Assembly (NCBI GenBank): GCA_947166105.1 | Contig: CAMVCZ010000013.1 | Location: forward strand, 1-64,000 | Origin: an uncultured Bacteroidales bacterium | Lineage (GTDB): Bacteria; Bacteroidota; Bacteroidia; Bacteroidales; F082 | DNA: 64,000 nucleotides | Direction: 5' to 3' | Part shown: one piece after another, positions 12,646 through 21,708 of the stretch | Layout: every line of letters begins with the position of its first letter | Numbering within the stretch: the first letter of the stretch is position 1 | Notes under the pieces: generated by a model | Told to the model about the DNA's origin: nothing | The model's input: only the letters and a program-made list of their open reading frames with translations | The model's database searches: none | Program-made: the position numbers and the translations under genes

Positions 12646-13584
12646 ATGCCACCCAACCAAAATAGAAAGACGGTGTTTCAACGCCCAGGAGACCCATATT
12701 TATACTTATATGTGGAGCGGGAATGGTATTGCTATGACCCTAATGAGGAACCATTGGGCAGTGGTGCCATGGGGACGGTTTGGCGCGGCTATCGTGTGAA
12801 GAATGGCGATCTAATTGCCATAAAACGTGTGAAGGACGAATATGTCAATATTCCTATTATTCGCGAACGTGCGCGTTTGGAATCTTCAATGGCTTTCCGT
12901 CATCAGAATCTTATAGAGATGATTGGCTGTTGCATGGTTCATCCCAATAGAGGTCCTATTTGGCTGTTGAGCAAATTTGTTTCTGGCGAGGAGATAGACA
13001 AGTTTGCCAAAAGGTTTTCTGATGTGGAAACAAAAGTTGAAGTTATTTCAAAACTTATATGTCAAGTGCTTAATGCTTTGGAATATATCCATGCCAACGG
13101 TATCATTCATCGTGACATCAAGCCGTCGAATATTATGATTGAGGAAGGTTCAAATGCCAGGTTGATGGACTTGGGCATTGCACGTATGAGTGGCGGTAAC
13201 AAGTTTTCGCAATCGGGCTTCATCGGAACGCCCCAATATGCAGCCCCCGAACAGATTACCCGAGATACTAATAGTATTATCCCAATCAATGCAGCTACAG
13301 ACATTTACGCGCTTGGCGTGACCTTTTACGAATTGTTGACTGATTTGAATCCTTTTGACAGCGAAAGCGAAATGGAAACTTTGACACGCCAACTGCGTGA
13401 TCTTTTGCCGAAAAGCGATCTGATTCCCAAGAGGTTGATGCAGGTGCTACTAAAGGCAACAGAGAAAGAACAGCCCAAACGATATCAAACAGCCGCCGAG
13501 TTTCGGGATGCTATCATAGTGGCAATGGTACCTCCTCCGACAATCTGGCAGAGGATGGGAAGCTGGTTTTCAGGAAAATCATAA
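12646..13584 (+). CDS. Soluble Ser/Thr protein kinase
   Basis: The 312-residue product is almost entirely a Hanks-type kinase: GSGAMGTVWRG, IAIKRVK, HRDIKPSN (His155-Asn162), metal-binding segment DLG (Asp175) instead of DFG, and YAAPEQIT. No transmembrane segment or sensor domain is present, only an N-terminal segment (PGDPYLYLYVEREWYCYDPNEE-like) before the kinase. It may be recruited by the FHA proteins. The ATG at 12646 avoids overlap with the upstream kinase; an upstream ATG at 12595 is in frame. PP2C follows after 18 bp. Confidence 0.9.
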   Translation: MPPNQNRKTVFQRPGDPYLYLYVEREWYCYDPNEEPLGSGAMGTVWRGYRVKNGDLIAIKRVKDEYVNIPIIRERARLESSMAFRHQNLIEMIGCCMVHPNRGPIWLLSKFVSGEEIDKFAKRFSDVETKVEVISKLICQVLNALEYIHANGIIHRDIKPSNIMIEEGSNARLMDLGIARMSGGNKFSQSGFIGTPQYAAPEQITRDTNSIIPINAATDIYALGVTFYELLTDLNPFDSESEMETLTRQLRDLLPKSDLIPKRLMQVLLKATEKEQPKRYQTAAEFRDAIIVAMVPPPTIWQRMGSWFSGKS

Positions 13585-13602
13585 ACAGAAACAAGAAAGA
13601 AA

Positions 13603-14604
13603 ATGGAATTGCATCAAATTAATACAAAACTGCCGTTTGTATGTTTCGGCGAGTCGCGCATCGGGGGACGTCCTGAGAATCAGGATTCGTTTGGTTATGC
13701 GGATACCAAATTCGGCCTATTAGTCACCGTTTGTGATGGTATGGGTGGTGGACCCGGTGGCAAGGCAGCTTCAAGTATTGCGGTCAAAGAAATCATCGAT
13801 GGAGTGTTGGAAACCAGCGGTGATGAGACACCCTCAAATGCTTTGCTGAAAGCGATTCATCGTGCCAATCACGCTATATTGGAAGCTGTGGATGAAAACC
13901 CGAAACTGAACGGTATGGGAACCACCTGTACGGCACTTTTAATTAATAAGGTGTCGGCAATTGTTGCTCATGTGGGTGACAGCCGGGTTTATCAGTTACG
14001 TGGTCGCCGCAAAGTGTTCCGAACTTTCGACCATTCCATGGTTTTTGGGCTAGTGAAGGAGAAAGTCATCACTGAAGAACAGGCGCGTCTTTCAGAGCAG
14101 TCGAACATTATTACCCGTGCACTTGGCTTAAAACCCGAGCTTGAAATAGACATTACGGAACGACCCTACGAAAAGGGTGACCGCTTTATGCTCTGCACCG
14201 ATGGCATCCACGGCACCATGCCGGAGCCTGAACTGATAAAGAGAGCTACTGACGACGGAAATTTAGGCCAAGTCGTGGACAATATCGCCACCTTCGTTGA
14301 CGGCGAAGGAAGAAAAATAGGCGGTGGCCACGACAATCTCACTTTAGTTATCATCGAAACTCAAAACCATTCAATACTCAAGGAAAAAATGAGCAAACTC
14401 AACAAAATCATCCTAATAGGCATTGCGGTACTACTGACCGCGAGTGTTGTGCTGAATATCACACAATGCTCAAGAATCAAGAAAAACGTAGGATTGGAAA
14501 TGGGTAGGACCATAGTGTACGATTCTATAAGGTTCAAAGCCGACTCGACCATAGATGTCCATTCCCAAGGAACACATTATCAATTCATCATGAAAAAGAA
14601 ATAA
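13603..14604 (+). CDS. PP2C-family protein phosphatase, membrane anchored
   Basis: The 333-residue product has the PP2C metal-binding motifs: GRPENQDSF near residue 25, CDGMGGGPGG (Asp45), HVGDSRVYQL, LCTDGIHG and GGHDNL (Asp244). A single helix (about 265-287, IILIGIAVLLTASVVLNI) follows, then about 45 residues outside. It should remove phosphates put on by the two kinases in this operon. Kinase-phosphatase-FHA grouping is a known pattern in bacterial phospho-signalling. It starts 18 bp after the second kinase and ends 10 bp before the next FHA gene. Confidence 0.92.
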   Translation: MELHQINTKLPFVCFGESRIGGRPENQDSFGYADTKFGLLVTVCDGMGGGPGGKAASSIAVKEIIDGVLETSGDETPSNALLKAIHRANHAILEAVDENPKLNGMGTTCTALLINKVSAIVAHVGDSRVYQLRGRRKVFRTFDHSMVFGLVKEKVITEEQARLSEQSNIITRALGLKPELEIDITERPYEKGDRFMLCTDGIHGTMPEPELIKRATDDGNLGQVVDNIATFVDGEGRKIGGGHDNLTLVIIETQNHSILKEKMSKLNKIILIGIAVLLTASVVLNITQCSRIKKNVGLEMGRTIVYDSIRFKADSTIDVHSQGTHYQFIMKKK

Positions 14605-14614
14605 ATATCATATT

Positions 14615-15562
14615 ATGAAAACTTATTCAATTGGAAGAGACAATGCCTGCGACATCGTGCTGAATGACCATACCGATGTCATCAGCAGGCGCCATGCGGT
14701 GATTACCGTGTCGTCATCGGGAAAGATGACCATCACCGACCAAAGTACCAACGGCACATATATCAATGGTCAGAAGATTTCATCCAATGTGCCGGTTCCT
14801 GTTACCCGTAAAGATTCTGTCTCATTTGCCCATGTTTCAACACTTGATTGGAATATGATTCCAAAGTCAAGCAAGGTGGGAACATATCTGTTCATTGGTC
14901 TTGCTGTGGCAATTGTGGCGGCATTAGCCATATTCTATTTCCTGCGTGAAAAGCCTGTCAAGCCTGTTCAAGACGAACCACTTGTCGTGGACACCATAAA
15001 ACCAGTGGAAGCCCCCACTTATAAAGTGACCTTTGATCCCAACGAAGGTCAAGGAACGATGGAACCTCAGCAAGTTCCGATCGGCAAGAAAACGGGTCTT
15101 GTTGGAAACACTTTCACCCGTGAAGGCTATGACTTCATTGGATGGAACACACAAGCCGATGGAAAGGGCACTGCCTATGAAGACAAGGCTACGGTGACAT
15201 TCAAAGGTGACATCACACTGTATGCCCAATGGAAACAGCGTACCCATAAGATAACCTTTGTCCCCAACGCCAATAATGTAAGAAACAAAATGGCGGAGCA
15301 AGAGGTTGTGGAAGGCACCGATACGGAAATTGCCCAAAATGAATTCAAGCGGAAGGGCTTCACTTTTGTCGGGTGGAACACACAAGCCGATGGCAACGGC
15401 ACTGTGTATGCCGACAAGGCCTTGGTGAACCTGAAAACCGACCTTAAACTCTATGCACAATGGAAATCGAATGGCAGTAGCAAGACGGATGATTCCGGGC
15501 AGAAAGGAAAAACGGGTACGGGTGAAAAAGAGACACCAGATAAAGGTCTGGGTAGATTTTAA
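14615..15562 (+). CDS. Membrane FHA protein with two Listeria-Bacteroides repeats
   Basis: The 315-residue product has an N-terminal FHA domain (SIGRDNACDIVL, VISRRHAVI, DQSTNGTYINGQ; residues 1-80), one transmembrane helix (about 90-112), and two Listeria-Bacteroides (InlB B-type) repeats: about 135-208 and 210-288, each ending in TLYAQWK or KLYAQWK and containing FIGWNTQADG or FVGWNTQADG. The tail is polar. An FHA domain inside the cell joined to extracytoplasmic beta-grasp repeats suggests a way to pass a phosphorylation signal across the membrane. Partner on the outside is unknown. Confidence 0.88.
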   Translation: MKTYSIGRDNACDIVLNDHTDVISRRHAVITVSSSGKMTITDQSTNGTYINGQKISSNVPVPVTRKDSVSFAHVSTLDWNMIPKSSKVGTYLFIGLAVAIVAALAIFYFLREKPVKPVQDEPLVVDTIKPVEAPTYKVTFDPNEGQGTMEPQQVPIGKKTGLVGNTFTREGYDFIGWNTQADGKGTAYEDKATVTFKGDITLYAQWKQRTHKITFVPNANNVRNKMAEQEVVEGTDTEIAQNEFKRKGFTFVGWNTQADGNGTVYADKALVNLKTDLKLYAQWKSNGSSKTDDSGQKGKTGTGEKETPDKGLGRF

Positions 15563-15597
15563 TTTGGATATAAATAACAATAAAATCAGATACTATT

Positions 15598-17208
15598 ATG
15601 AGTTTAAGAATTGGAAGTTCGCCCGAGAACGATATAGTGTTCAATAGCAAAAAAGTAAGTGGGCGTCATGCAGAAATTGCTGTACTCAACAATGGAGATA
15701 TTCTCCTTAAAGATAAGAACAGTACCAATGGCACCTTTGTAAACAATCAACCTGTCCAACCAGGGGTGTGGGTGCCGATTCGCAGGGGAGACCTCGTGCG
15801 TTTTGCGGACATGGAACTCCAGTGGGCCTCGGTGCCGCAAGTCAACTATGGATTGTTCAAGAAGATTTACGGTATCGGTAAAAATGCGCACTATAATGAG
15901 ATTGTAGTGAATGGCAACACCGTGAGTGATTTCCATGCCACGTTAAAAATCGACAAACAAGGGCATGCCTTTATCGAGGACCATAGTCTGAATGGCACCA
16001 CGGTGAATGGCAGGCGTATCACTGCGCATCAGGACTTTCGTATCAAGCGTAGTGATGCAGTGGTTGTTGGTGGAGTGCCTGTCAACCTGACGAGTTTTAT
16101 ACCACCCGAAATTTGGCTAAACGTATTGAAAGTTGCGGGAGGTATCGCTGCTATGGCCGCAGTGGTGGCATTGGTGGTGATGCTGATTAAACCTAAGGAG
16201 TCTCAACCCAAGACCAATCTTGTCGACCAACCGACTGTTGACACCACCGTAACGCAAGTTCCCAAGATTGTCAATCCTTCAATTGATGACTTGTGGAATG
16301 CCACGGTTTATGTGTATGGTGCGTTCAAGGTGGACTTGACCATCAAGAATGACCCGTTCAAAGGCCGTCCTGGTTGGCCTGAAGTATGGGAATTCGGATA
16401 TACCCGGAATGGTGGCTGGGAACTCTTCGGGGAAAACGCTTGTTGGTATTCGGGTACGGCGTTTTTCGTCTCTCCATACGGCGAGATGGCCACTAACCGG
16501 CATGTCGCCTATCCTTGGCTTATGGGAGTAGTTGACGATGAGAGTGTAGTGACAGAGATCAAGGCCCAAATGATTACCATTTTCAACCGTCTCCTGAACA
16601 GGGATTACTTCCAGAGCAATCTTGGCATTAATTATAACAACGAGGGCGACAGATCAAAGATGCAGCTTCTGCTCCAGTCCGATTTCGAAATTTCAGGTCA
16701 CCACGAATTCCTTGGAGTGTTACCGCCTCATCAGACCTTCAGCTCCACCAAAGATTTTTTGGACTGTAAGCCCATTGCAGAGTCGGGTGACTCCAAGAAG
16801 GATGTGGCTCTCTTGAGATTGAACTCTCAACAGACTCCCCCTGATATTGTGAAAAATGGTTATTACCGACTGGAAAACGCTCGTGTTGACCAAACCACAA
16901 TTGAGTTGAACGAGCCATTGAATAGCATCGGCTATCCTACTGGACAGTTTTTGAGCACTTTTATAGGAAATGCCAATGAAAGCACACCAACGTTCACCAA
17001 CCTCACCGTGAGCAAAAGACCCGATGAATACCAGTTCCAGGCCCAGGGCCTCAGCATTGGAGGCGCTAGCGGATCTCCAGTTCTTGACAAAGACCGTAAC
17101 CTCGTAGGTGTGCTATGGGGACGTGCAGGTGCTTCCGACCAAGTCGTGTTTATCTGCAACATCAAGCATTTTATTGAAATATACGAAAAACATAAAGTAA
17201 TGAAATGA
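15598..17208 (+). CDS. Membrane protein with two FHA domains and a trypsin-like serine protease domain
   Basis: The 536-residue product has FHA domain 1 (residues 1-80: RIGSSPENDIVF, VSGRHAEI, NSTNGTFVNNQ), FHA domain 2 (about 85-170: GIGKNAHYNEIV, VSDFHATL, LNGTTVNGR), a transmembrane helix (about 178-200) and an extracytoplasmic trypsin/HtrA-like protease. A plausible triad is His302 (TNRHVAYP), Asp402 (KKDVALLRL) and Ser491 (GGASGSPV). There is no PDZ domain. Fusion of phosphopeptide readers to a protease across one membrane suggests regulated proteolysis in the periplasm. The next gene starts on a 4-bp overlap. Confidence 0.88.
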   Translation: MSLRIGSSPENDIVFNSKKVSGRHAEIAVLNNGDILLKDKNSTNGTFVNNQPVQPGVWVPIRRGDLVRFADMELQWASVPQVNYGLFKKIYGIGKNAHYNEIVVNGNTVSDFHATLKIDKQGHAFIEDHSLNGTTVNGRRITAHQDFRIKRSDAVVVGGVPVNLTSFIPPEIWLNVLKVAGGIAAMAAVVALVVMLIKPKESQPKTNLVDQPTVDTTVTQVPKIVNPSIDDLWNATVYVYGAFKVDLTIKNDPFKGRPGWPEVWEFGYTRNGGWELFGENACWYSGTAFFVSPYGEMATNRHVAYPWLMGVVDDESVVTEIKAQMITIFNRLLNRDYFQSNLGINYNNEGDRSKMQLLLQSDFEISGHHEFLGVLPPHQTFSSTKDFLDCKPIAESGDSKKDVALLRLNSQQTPPDIVKNGYYRLENARVDQTTIELNEPLNSIGYPTGQFLSTFIGNANESTPTFTNLTVSKRPDEYQFQAQGLSIGGASGSPVLDKDRNLVGVLWGRAGASDQVVFICNIKHFIEIYEKHKVMK

Positions 17209-18692
17209 TGAAACATTGTCTTACACTTGTTATGGCAGTTTTGCTGTTCACCTTCTCTATTCACGCCCAAACCGTGAAATGGTGCATCCATCCTGAATAC
17301 GATGATATTACATATTTCGGGGAAGACCTCTTCAAATGTGTAGACCGTTCAGGGAAGGTGCAACTTATTAACTGGGACGGCAAGGAACTACTCCCTGTTG
17401 ATGCGGATGCCGTTACGGATTTCGTTGAAGGTTATACCATTGTACTCCAAGGAAGCAAGATCAAAGGTCTCCTTGCCGAAACCAACGGACATAGCTTTCA
17501 ATTAGTGACAGGCGATTATTCAATAACGCAATATCCGTTTTTCTCAGAAGGGCTTCTTGCTGTTGTCAATGGTGAAGGTAAGATGGGCTATATGGATGCT
17601 CAAGGCAAGATTGTCATTCCTTGCAAATATGTTGAGGCACGCCCTTTCAAACAGGGTTGGGCTTCTGTCGAAAAGAAAAAGAAAGAGGTTTGGTATGTCA
17701 ATCCTCAAGGCAGAGAGATGAGGCCTGATGGATTTCATGGAGGCAAACTCACAAAAGGTTCAAGTTTTAACGAGTATGGTGAAGCAGTGGTGGCCAATTA
17801 TCAGGATTATGCTATCATCGGAAGCAAAATGCAGGTGAAACGAAAGATAAAATACACACCCGAATTACCTGTACGTTCGTGCGATTATTCCTATGCAGAA
17901 AAGGCTGGGGGCGATTGTTATGAAACAGGCGTCTTTGAATTAGAGGAAGATAATCGTATTGAGAGTTATTCAAAAAATGGCGTCTATGGTTACCGATGGA
18001 ATAATAGTGGAGAAGAGAATGGACTTCCTGCCCAATTTAATGATGCACAGCCATTTTTTAAGGGTCGTGCTATCGTTGCAAAGAACGGAAAGTATGGTGT
18101 GCTTGAATTGTTGGAAGGCGAATTTGTTGCAAATTGGCCAAAGGATTTGCGAGTATATCCCGATGGCAAAAGTAATCTCTTGCGATTTTCGCTTGAAGTA
18201 CCTTCTTCGCTTGATAGTAAACAAGTTGACCTCGAATTTGATGAAGGTAATGGAAACTATGAGAAAAGCACGCCGTTAAGCTATGAGTTTAGGCCTAATC
18301 TTTCACATGGTTCAAATTATTGTACTTTAAGGGGAAAGGCTACCTGTGAAGGGCTTCTGCTTTGGGATAGTTCGGAGGACATAAAAATCAACCGTATTTC
18401 TATCGACATCAAACGTCCTACTGTAACCACTGAATTTGCAGATGAAAATGACGAACAAATTGTGCGAGCTGTCGTTACGAACGAATCTAACGTTAGTGTT
18501 TCGGTGGAAGCGACACTCAAGGTGGCTGGACATACTACACCATTTAAAGGAATGCTTAAACCTAAGCAGTCTAAAGAATTATTTGTAAAGGTGAAAGTGA
18601 CGGAGTCGAAACAGGTTCCGGCTTCGGTGTCGGTTAGGGTTGATGGCCATGCTTGCGGAGACGAAACATCTCAAGTTTCACTGAAAATATAA
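17205..18692 (+). CDS. Exported WG-repeat protein
   Basis: The 495-residue product has a signal peptide (MKHCLTLVMAVLLFTFSIHAQ). Residues about 40-330 hold WG-type repeats, seen as GYMDAQGKIVIPCKYVEARP, CVDRSGKVQLINWDGKELLP and GVYGYRWNNSGEENGLPAQF. The last 100 residues look like an Ig-like or CARDB-like beta domain (RAVVTNESNVSVSVEATLKV). WG repeats are thought to form solenoids for protein contact. ATG codons at 17205 and 17208 are both possible; the first gives an ATGA overlap with the protease gene, which supports translational coupling. Confidence 0.85.
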   Translation: MMKHCLTLVMAVLLFTFSIHAQTVKWCIHPEYDDITYFGEDLFKCVDRSGKVQLINWDGKELLPVDADAVTDFVEGYTIVLQGSKIKGLLAETNGHSFQLVTGDYSITQYPFFSEGLLAVVNGEGKMGYMDAQGKIVIPCKYVEARPFKQGWASVEKKKKEVWYVNPQGREMRPDGFHGGKLTKGSSFNEYGEAVVANYQDYAIIGSKMQVKRKIKYTPELPVRSCDYSYAEKAGGDCYETGVFELEEDNRIESYSKNGVYGYRWNNSGEENGLPAQFNDAQPFFKGRAIVAKNGKYGVLELLEGEFVANWPKDLRVYPDGKSNLLRFSLEVPSSLDSKQVDLEFDEGNGNYEKSTPLSYEFRPNLSHGSNYCTLRGKATCEGLLLWDSSEDIKINRISIDIKRPTVTTEFADENDEQIVRAVVTNESNVSVSVEATLKVAGHTTPFKGMLKPKQSKELFVKVKVTESKQVPASVSVRVDGHACGDETSQVSLKI

Positions 18693-18732
18693 AAAATAGA
18701 TCAATAACTAACTAAATTAAAATCATTAAATT

Positions 18733-19374
18733 ATGCGTAAACATTTGTTATTTGTTATGCTTGCAGTACTATGCTGTAGCAGCCTATTCGCACAAGAGTG
18801 CGAGGACGACAGACCCTATCGAATTGCTTTAGGGCCGAAAGTAGGGATTGGTTTGGATATGGGAAGCCATTCCAAACAAGAGAATTTGGATTTCGGAATG
18901 GGATTTGGATACCAGGTTGGTGCCGTGTTCAATGTCCATTTTGGACGCCGTTATGAAATGAGTTGTGGAGGAACTGGATGGTTCGGCCTGCAAGTCGAAG
19001 CCATGTATGGTGGCCGTAACATTAAACTCGGATCCACAAGTTTGGGAACGAGTTGCCTTGAAGTGCCCATTTTGGCACAATTGTATGTCATTCCGAATCT
19101 CGCTATTGAAGCTGGTGCCACAATGGTAAAGGTGTTTGGTGCATCACCTGACCAGCTTAACTATCAAGGAGTCACTTATGGCACGGGTGAAATCAAGGGT
19201 AGCGATGTAATGATAACCGCTGGTTTAGCCTATAAGACATCTATCAATACGAGTTCATCGTTGATGATGGATGTGCGTTACAACTTGGGTATGAGCCCGT
19301 TGGCAGGTAACTTCGACACCAAGGTCAGTTCGCTCATGTTCTCGTTTGTTTATCTTTTCAACATTGTCAAATAA
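18733..19374 (+). CDS. Outer-membrane beta-barrel protein
   Basis: The 213-residue product starts with a signal peptide (LLFVMLAVLCCSSLFAQ) and shows alternating amphipathic strands with aromatic ends (GLQVEAMYGGRNIKLG, SDVMITAGLAYKTSI, SLMFSFVYLF), typical of small PorT/OmpA-like barrels of Bacteroidota. It lies in the kinase/FHA operon, 40 bp after the WG-repeat gene and 9 bp before a lipoprotein gene. Its job there is unknown; it could form the outer-membrane end of the system. Confidence 0.78.
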   Translation: MRKHLLFVMLAVLCCSSLFAQECEDDRPYRIALGPKVGIGLDMGSHSKQENLDFGMGFGYQVGAVFNVHFGRRYEMSCGGTGWFGLQVEAMYGGRNIKLGSTSLGTSCLEVPILAQLYVIPNLAIEAGATMVKVFGASPDQLNYQGVTYGTGEIKGSDVMITAGLAYKTSINTSSSLMMDVRYNLGMSPLAGNFDTKVSSLMFSFVYLFNIVK

Positions 19375-19383
19375 CCAAAAATA

Positions 19384-20376
19384 ATGAAAGTCATGAAGAA
19401 ATATATGATTATGTGCATGGCAGTGGTTGCCTTGCTGTTTGCATCTTGTAAAAATGAAGACATTTCGATTTCGAGAGAAGTCAATTTTGAAGTGAACCCA
19501 TACAAAGTTATATCTGAGTTTTCTCAACATCAAGTAAATGACGATGATTTTGATTTTTTGAGTGGTGATTGGTTGCGTGTCCATTTATTCGTTTATGATA
19601 CTAAGGGTGATTTGGTTGCCTCGGATGTTCAATTCCTCAGCGGATACCGTTCAACGATGAATTCATCTTTTAATCTTGCAGATGGCAATTATATAGTGGT
19701 TGCGACTTCTGATGTTACATCATTGAGCAATGGGAATGTGTCATTCGAGTATTGGGAGTTTTCTGGAATGAACCGTCTTGCAGATTTGAGAATTACGGAT
19801 GCGAGTGGATTGATAGGGGGGGATGATAAGATTTTAGGTGTTACGAGTAATCAAGTCTCGGTAAATGCAAATAATGTTAATCATTCAATTGATGTGAATC
19901 CTGCGGGAGCGTTGTTCTTAGTTCATACTAATGGAATTCACAATTTTAGTGACGTGATTTCTTATCACCTTTATGTTGACAAGAACTCTGATTATTGTTC
20001 TTTTGGGAACGATGGCACTATGATTCCGACAATCAATGCTGGGACTACTTATAATTGGCAATTATCAACGCAAAGCACAAGCAGTTCAGGGAATAACTAT
20101 TATTCATATAGGTTTGTTCTTCCTTTGGGTAATACTAATTTTATCTGGTTTGCGAAAATTAATGATGATGGTTCAGGATACTTATTGGACGATACACATA
20201 ATCAGGTTAATGTTAAGTTGGGAAAGATGTACAATTGTATTTTCGATATTCCAAATTTGACTTGTGATTTATACGAATTCACAGATGGTATGAAGTTTTA
20301 TTTGCCATCCGGGTTTGAAAATAGTCGAAAATTGGGACAATTCAAAAGTCTATCCATGGACAAATCTGTTAAATAA
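19384..20376 (+). CDS. Lipoprotein, FimB/Mfa2-like
   Basis: The 330-residue product has a lipoprotein signal (VVALLFASC, Cys near residue 22). The early mature part (WLRVHLFVYDTKGDLVASDV, NLADGNYIVVATSD) resembles the FimB/Mfa2 fimbrial anchor family, which has a transthyretin-like fold; similarity is by pattern only. A second ATG at 19393 is also possible. It sits between the barrel gene and the last gene of the operon with gaps of 9 and 6 bp. The region is more AT-rich than its neighbours. Confidence 0.6.
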   Translation: MKVMKKYMIMCMAVVALLFASCKNEDISISREVNFEVNPYKVISEFSQHQVNDDDFDFLSGDWLRVHLFVYDTKGDLVASDVQFLSGYRSTMNSSFNLADGNYIVVATSDVTSLSNGNVSFEYWEFSGMNRLADLRITDASGLIGGDDKILGVTSNQVSVNANNVNHSIDVNPAGALFLVHTNGIHNFSDVISYHLYVDKNSDYCSFGNDGTMIPTINAGTTYNWQLSTQSTSSSGNNYYSYRFVLPLGNTNFIWFAKINDDGSGYLLDDTHNQVNVKLGKMYNCIFDIPNLTCDLYEFTDGMKFYLPSGFENSRKLGQFKSLSMDKSVK

Positions 20377-20382
20377 TTGCCT

Positions 20383-21627
20383 ATGAAGAAACAAATAATG
20401 ATTCTGGCCTTGGTCGTTGGCTGTATGCTGACGGCCAAAGCTCAAATCGTGCAGACTATGACCCTGAAAAACGGCTCAAAGTTGCATGGTTATATGAACA
20501 AACAGACAGATGTCAGTGGCATCATTTTTTATGCCGAATACGCTGAAATTATCATGGATGGCCAGAAAGTGAAGAACATTAGTGGCATAAAAAAGTCCTA
20601 TAATAGTTTGCCCGAAGAATGGAAACACTATGCCGACGAGAACGAACTTTTGGACAAGAATCGCGAATTGACGCTCAGCAGTATCGACACGGGCGGTATG
20701 ATTAACAATGTCCTCATCCTTGAACAAGGCAAGACGATGAAGTATATCGAGCTGAAACATTATTATGCCTTCCGTTTGTCTGATATCGCTTTCGTCGAGT
20801 ACCCGACGAGGGACGAGTTGCTGCTGACCGGAATCGACCGAATCCTAACCGTGAAGGATGGCAACACAACGAGGATTATTAAAGGTCAGTGCATTAAAGA
20901 GATACCTGGGTTGGAAACGTATCTTCTGAAAGAAGACGGGGTGGTGGAGTCTATTGACATAAATAATCTTGTGAAAGACAACGCTATCAAGCATAACCCT
21001 AACCAGTCTCTTTTTGAGCAGAGTAGGTTGCTTGACAAAATCATAACGAAGGAAGGTACTGAATATGTTGGCATTATTACCGAACGCAATTACGAGCTTG
21101 CCAATTATTGTTTCGTAATCACTATGGAAAGTGGTGGAGTGGAATCTACCCAAACAGTTTGGATGGATAAGGTGATTGAGATAAGCAAATTGAACAATCC
21201 TAAGTATAAGGAAGTGCGAGACATTAAACTAAATCCTGGTATAATTATGGTGAACCGCAATGAAGTTGAGCAGGAATCTTTGAGTGAACAGAACGGGATG
21301 TTTGTGATCACACCATCAATGAAACGTGTGGATCTTAAGTTAGATGGTAAGGAACTTGATATTGATGTTGAAGCTAACTTTAAAGACATGAAAAATGCGG
21401 TGGACAATTATTTTATCAAGGTAAAGCCCTCAGACAAAAAGGATAGGAAACGAAAAGGTTTATTCTTCTTTAGTTACCGAGATATGATTGAATCTGCGTT
21501 TTCTCCTATTGAAACTGTGACAAGCATGAATAATACAACGAAGATTTCTTACAGAGTGAACTCAACGGGGCTTTATGTGTTTTTTAACTCTAACACGAAA
21601 AAAGCAGTTGTGATTAATGTGGAATGA
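20383..21627 (+). CDS. Exported protein of unknown function
   Basis: The 414-residue product has a signal peptide (QIMILALVVGCMLTAKAQ) and no domain I recognise. Several short segments repeat a pattern of a charged strand plus a turn (MTLKNGSKLHGYM, LTVKDGNTTRIIKGQ, KIITKEGTEYVGIITE), which suggests repeated beta units. The C-terminal 110 residues are Lys-rich then beta-rich. It is the last gene of the run and is followed 30 bp later by a strong terminator. The ATG at 20383 follows the lipoprotein stop by 6 bp. Confidence 0.7.
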   Translation: MKKQIMILALVVGCMLTAKAQIVQTMTLKNGSKLHGYMNKQTDVSGIIFYAEYAEIIMDGQKVKNISGIKKSYNSLPEEWKHYADENELLDKNRELTLSSIDTGGMINNVLILEQGKTMKYIELKHYYAFRLSDIAFVEYPTRDELLLTGIDRILTVKDGNTTRIIKGQCIKEIPGLETYLLKEDGVVESIDINNLVKDNAIKHNPNQSLFEQSRLLDKIITKEGTEYVGIITERNYELANYCFVITMESGGVESTQTVWMDKVIEISKLNNPKYKEVRDIKLNPGIIMVNRNEVEQESLSEQNGMFVITPSMKRVDLKLDGKELDIDVEANFKDMKNAVDNYFIKVKPSDKKDRKRKGLFFFSYRDMIESAFSPIETVTSMNNTTKISYRVNSTGLYVFFNSNTKKAVVINVE

Positions 21628-21656
21628 ACTCAGTTGTTGCAATGATTAGAGTTTTA

Positions 21657-21686
21657 AAATGCCGCTTGGGAATCCGAGCGGCATTT
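21657..21686. terminator. Terminator closing the kinase/FHA operon and arcA
   Basis: Perfect 10-bp stem AAATGCCGCT (21657-21666) / AGCGGCATTT (21677-21686), continued inward by GGG/CCG pairing. It lies between two converging genes, so it can serve both. Confidence 0.75.
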
Positions 21687-21708
21687 CTTCATTTCGTAGT
21701 TGTTATTC

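Noticed and set aside
11016-21627. Type VI secretion control locus
   Set aside because: Kinase, phosphatase and FHA genes fit that pattern, but no T6SS structural gene is present in the window.
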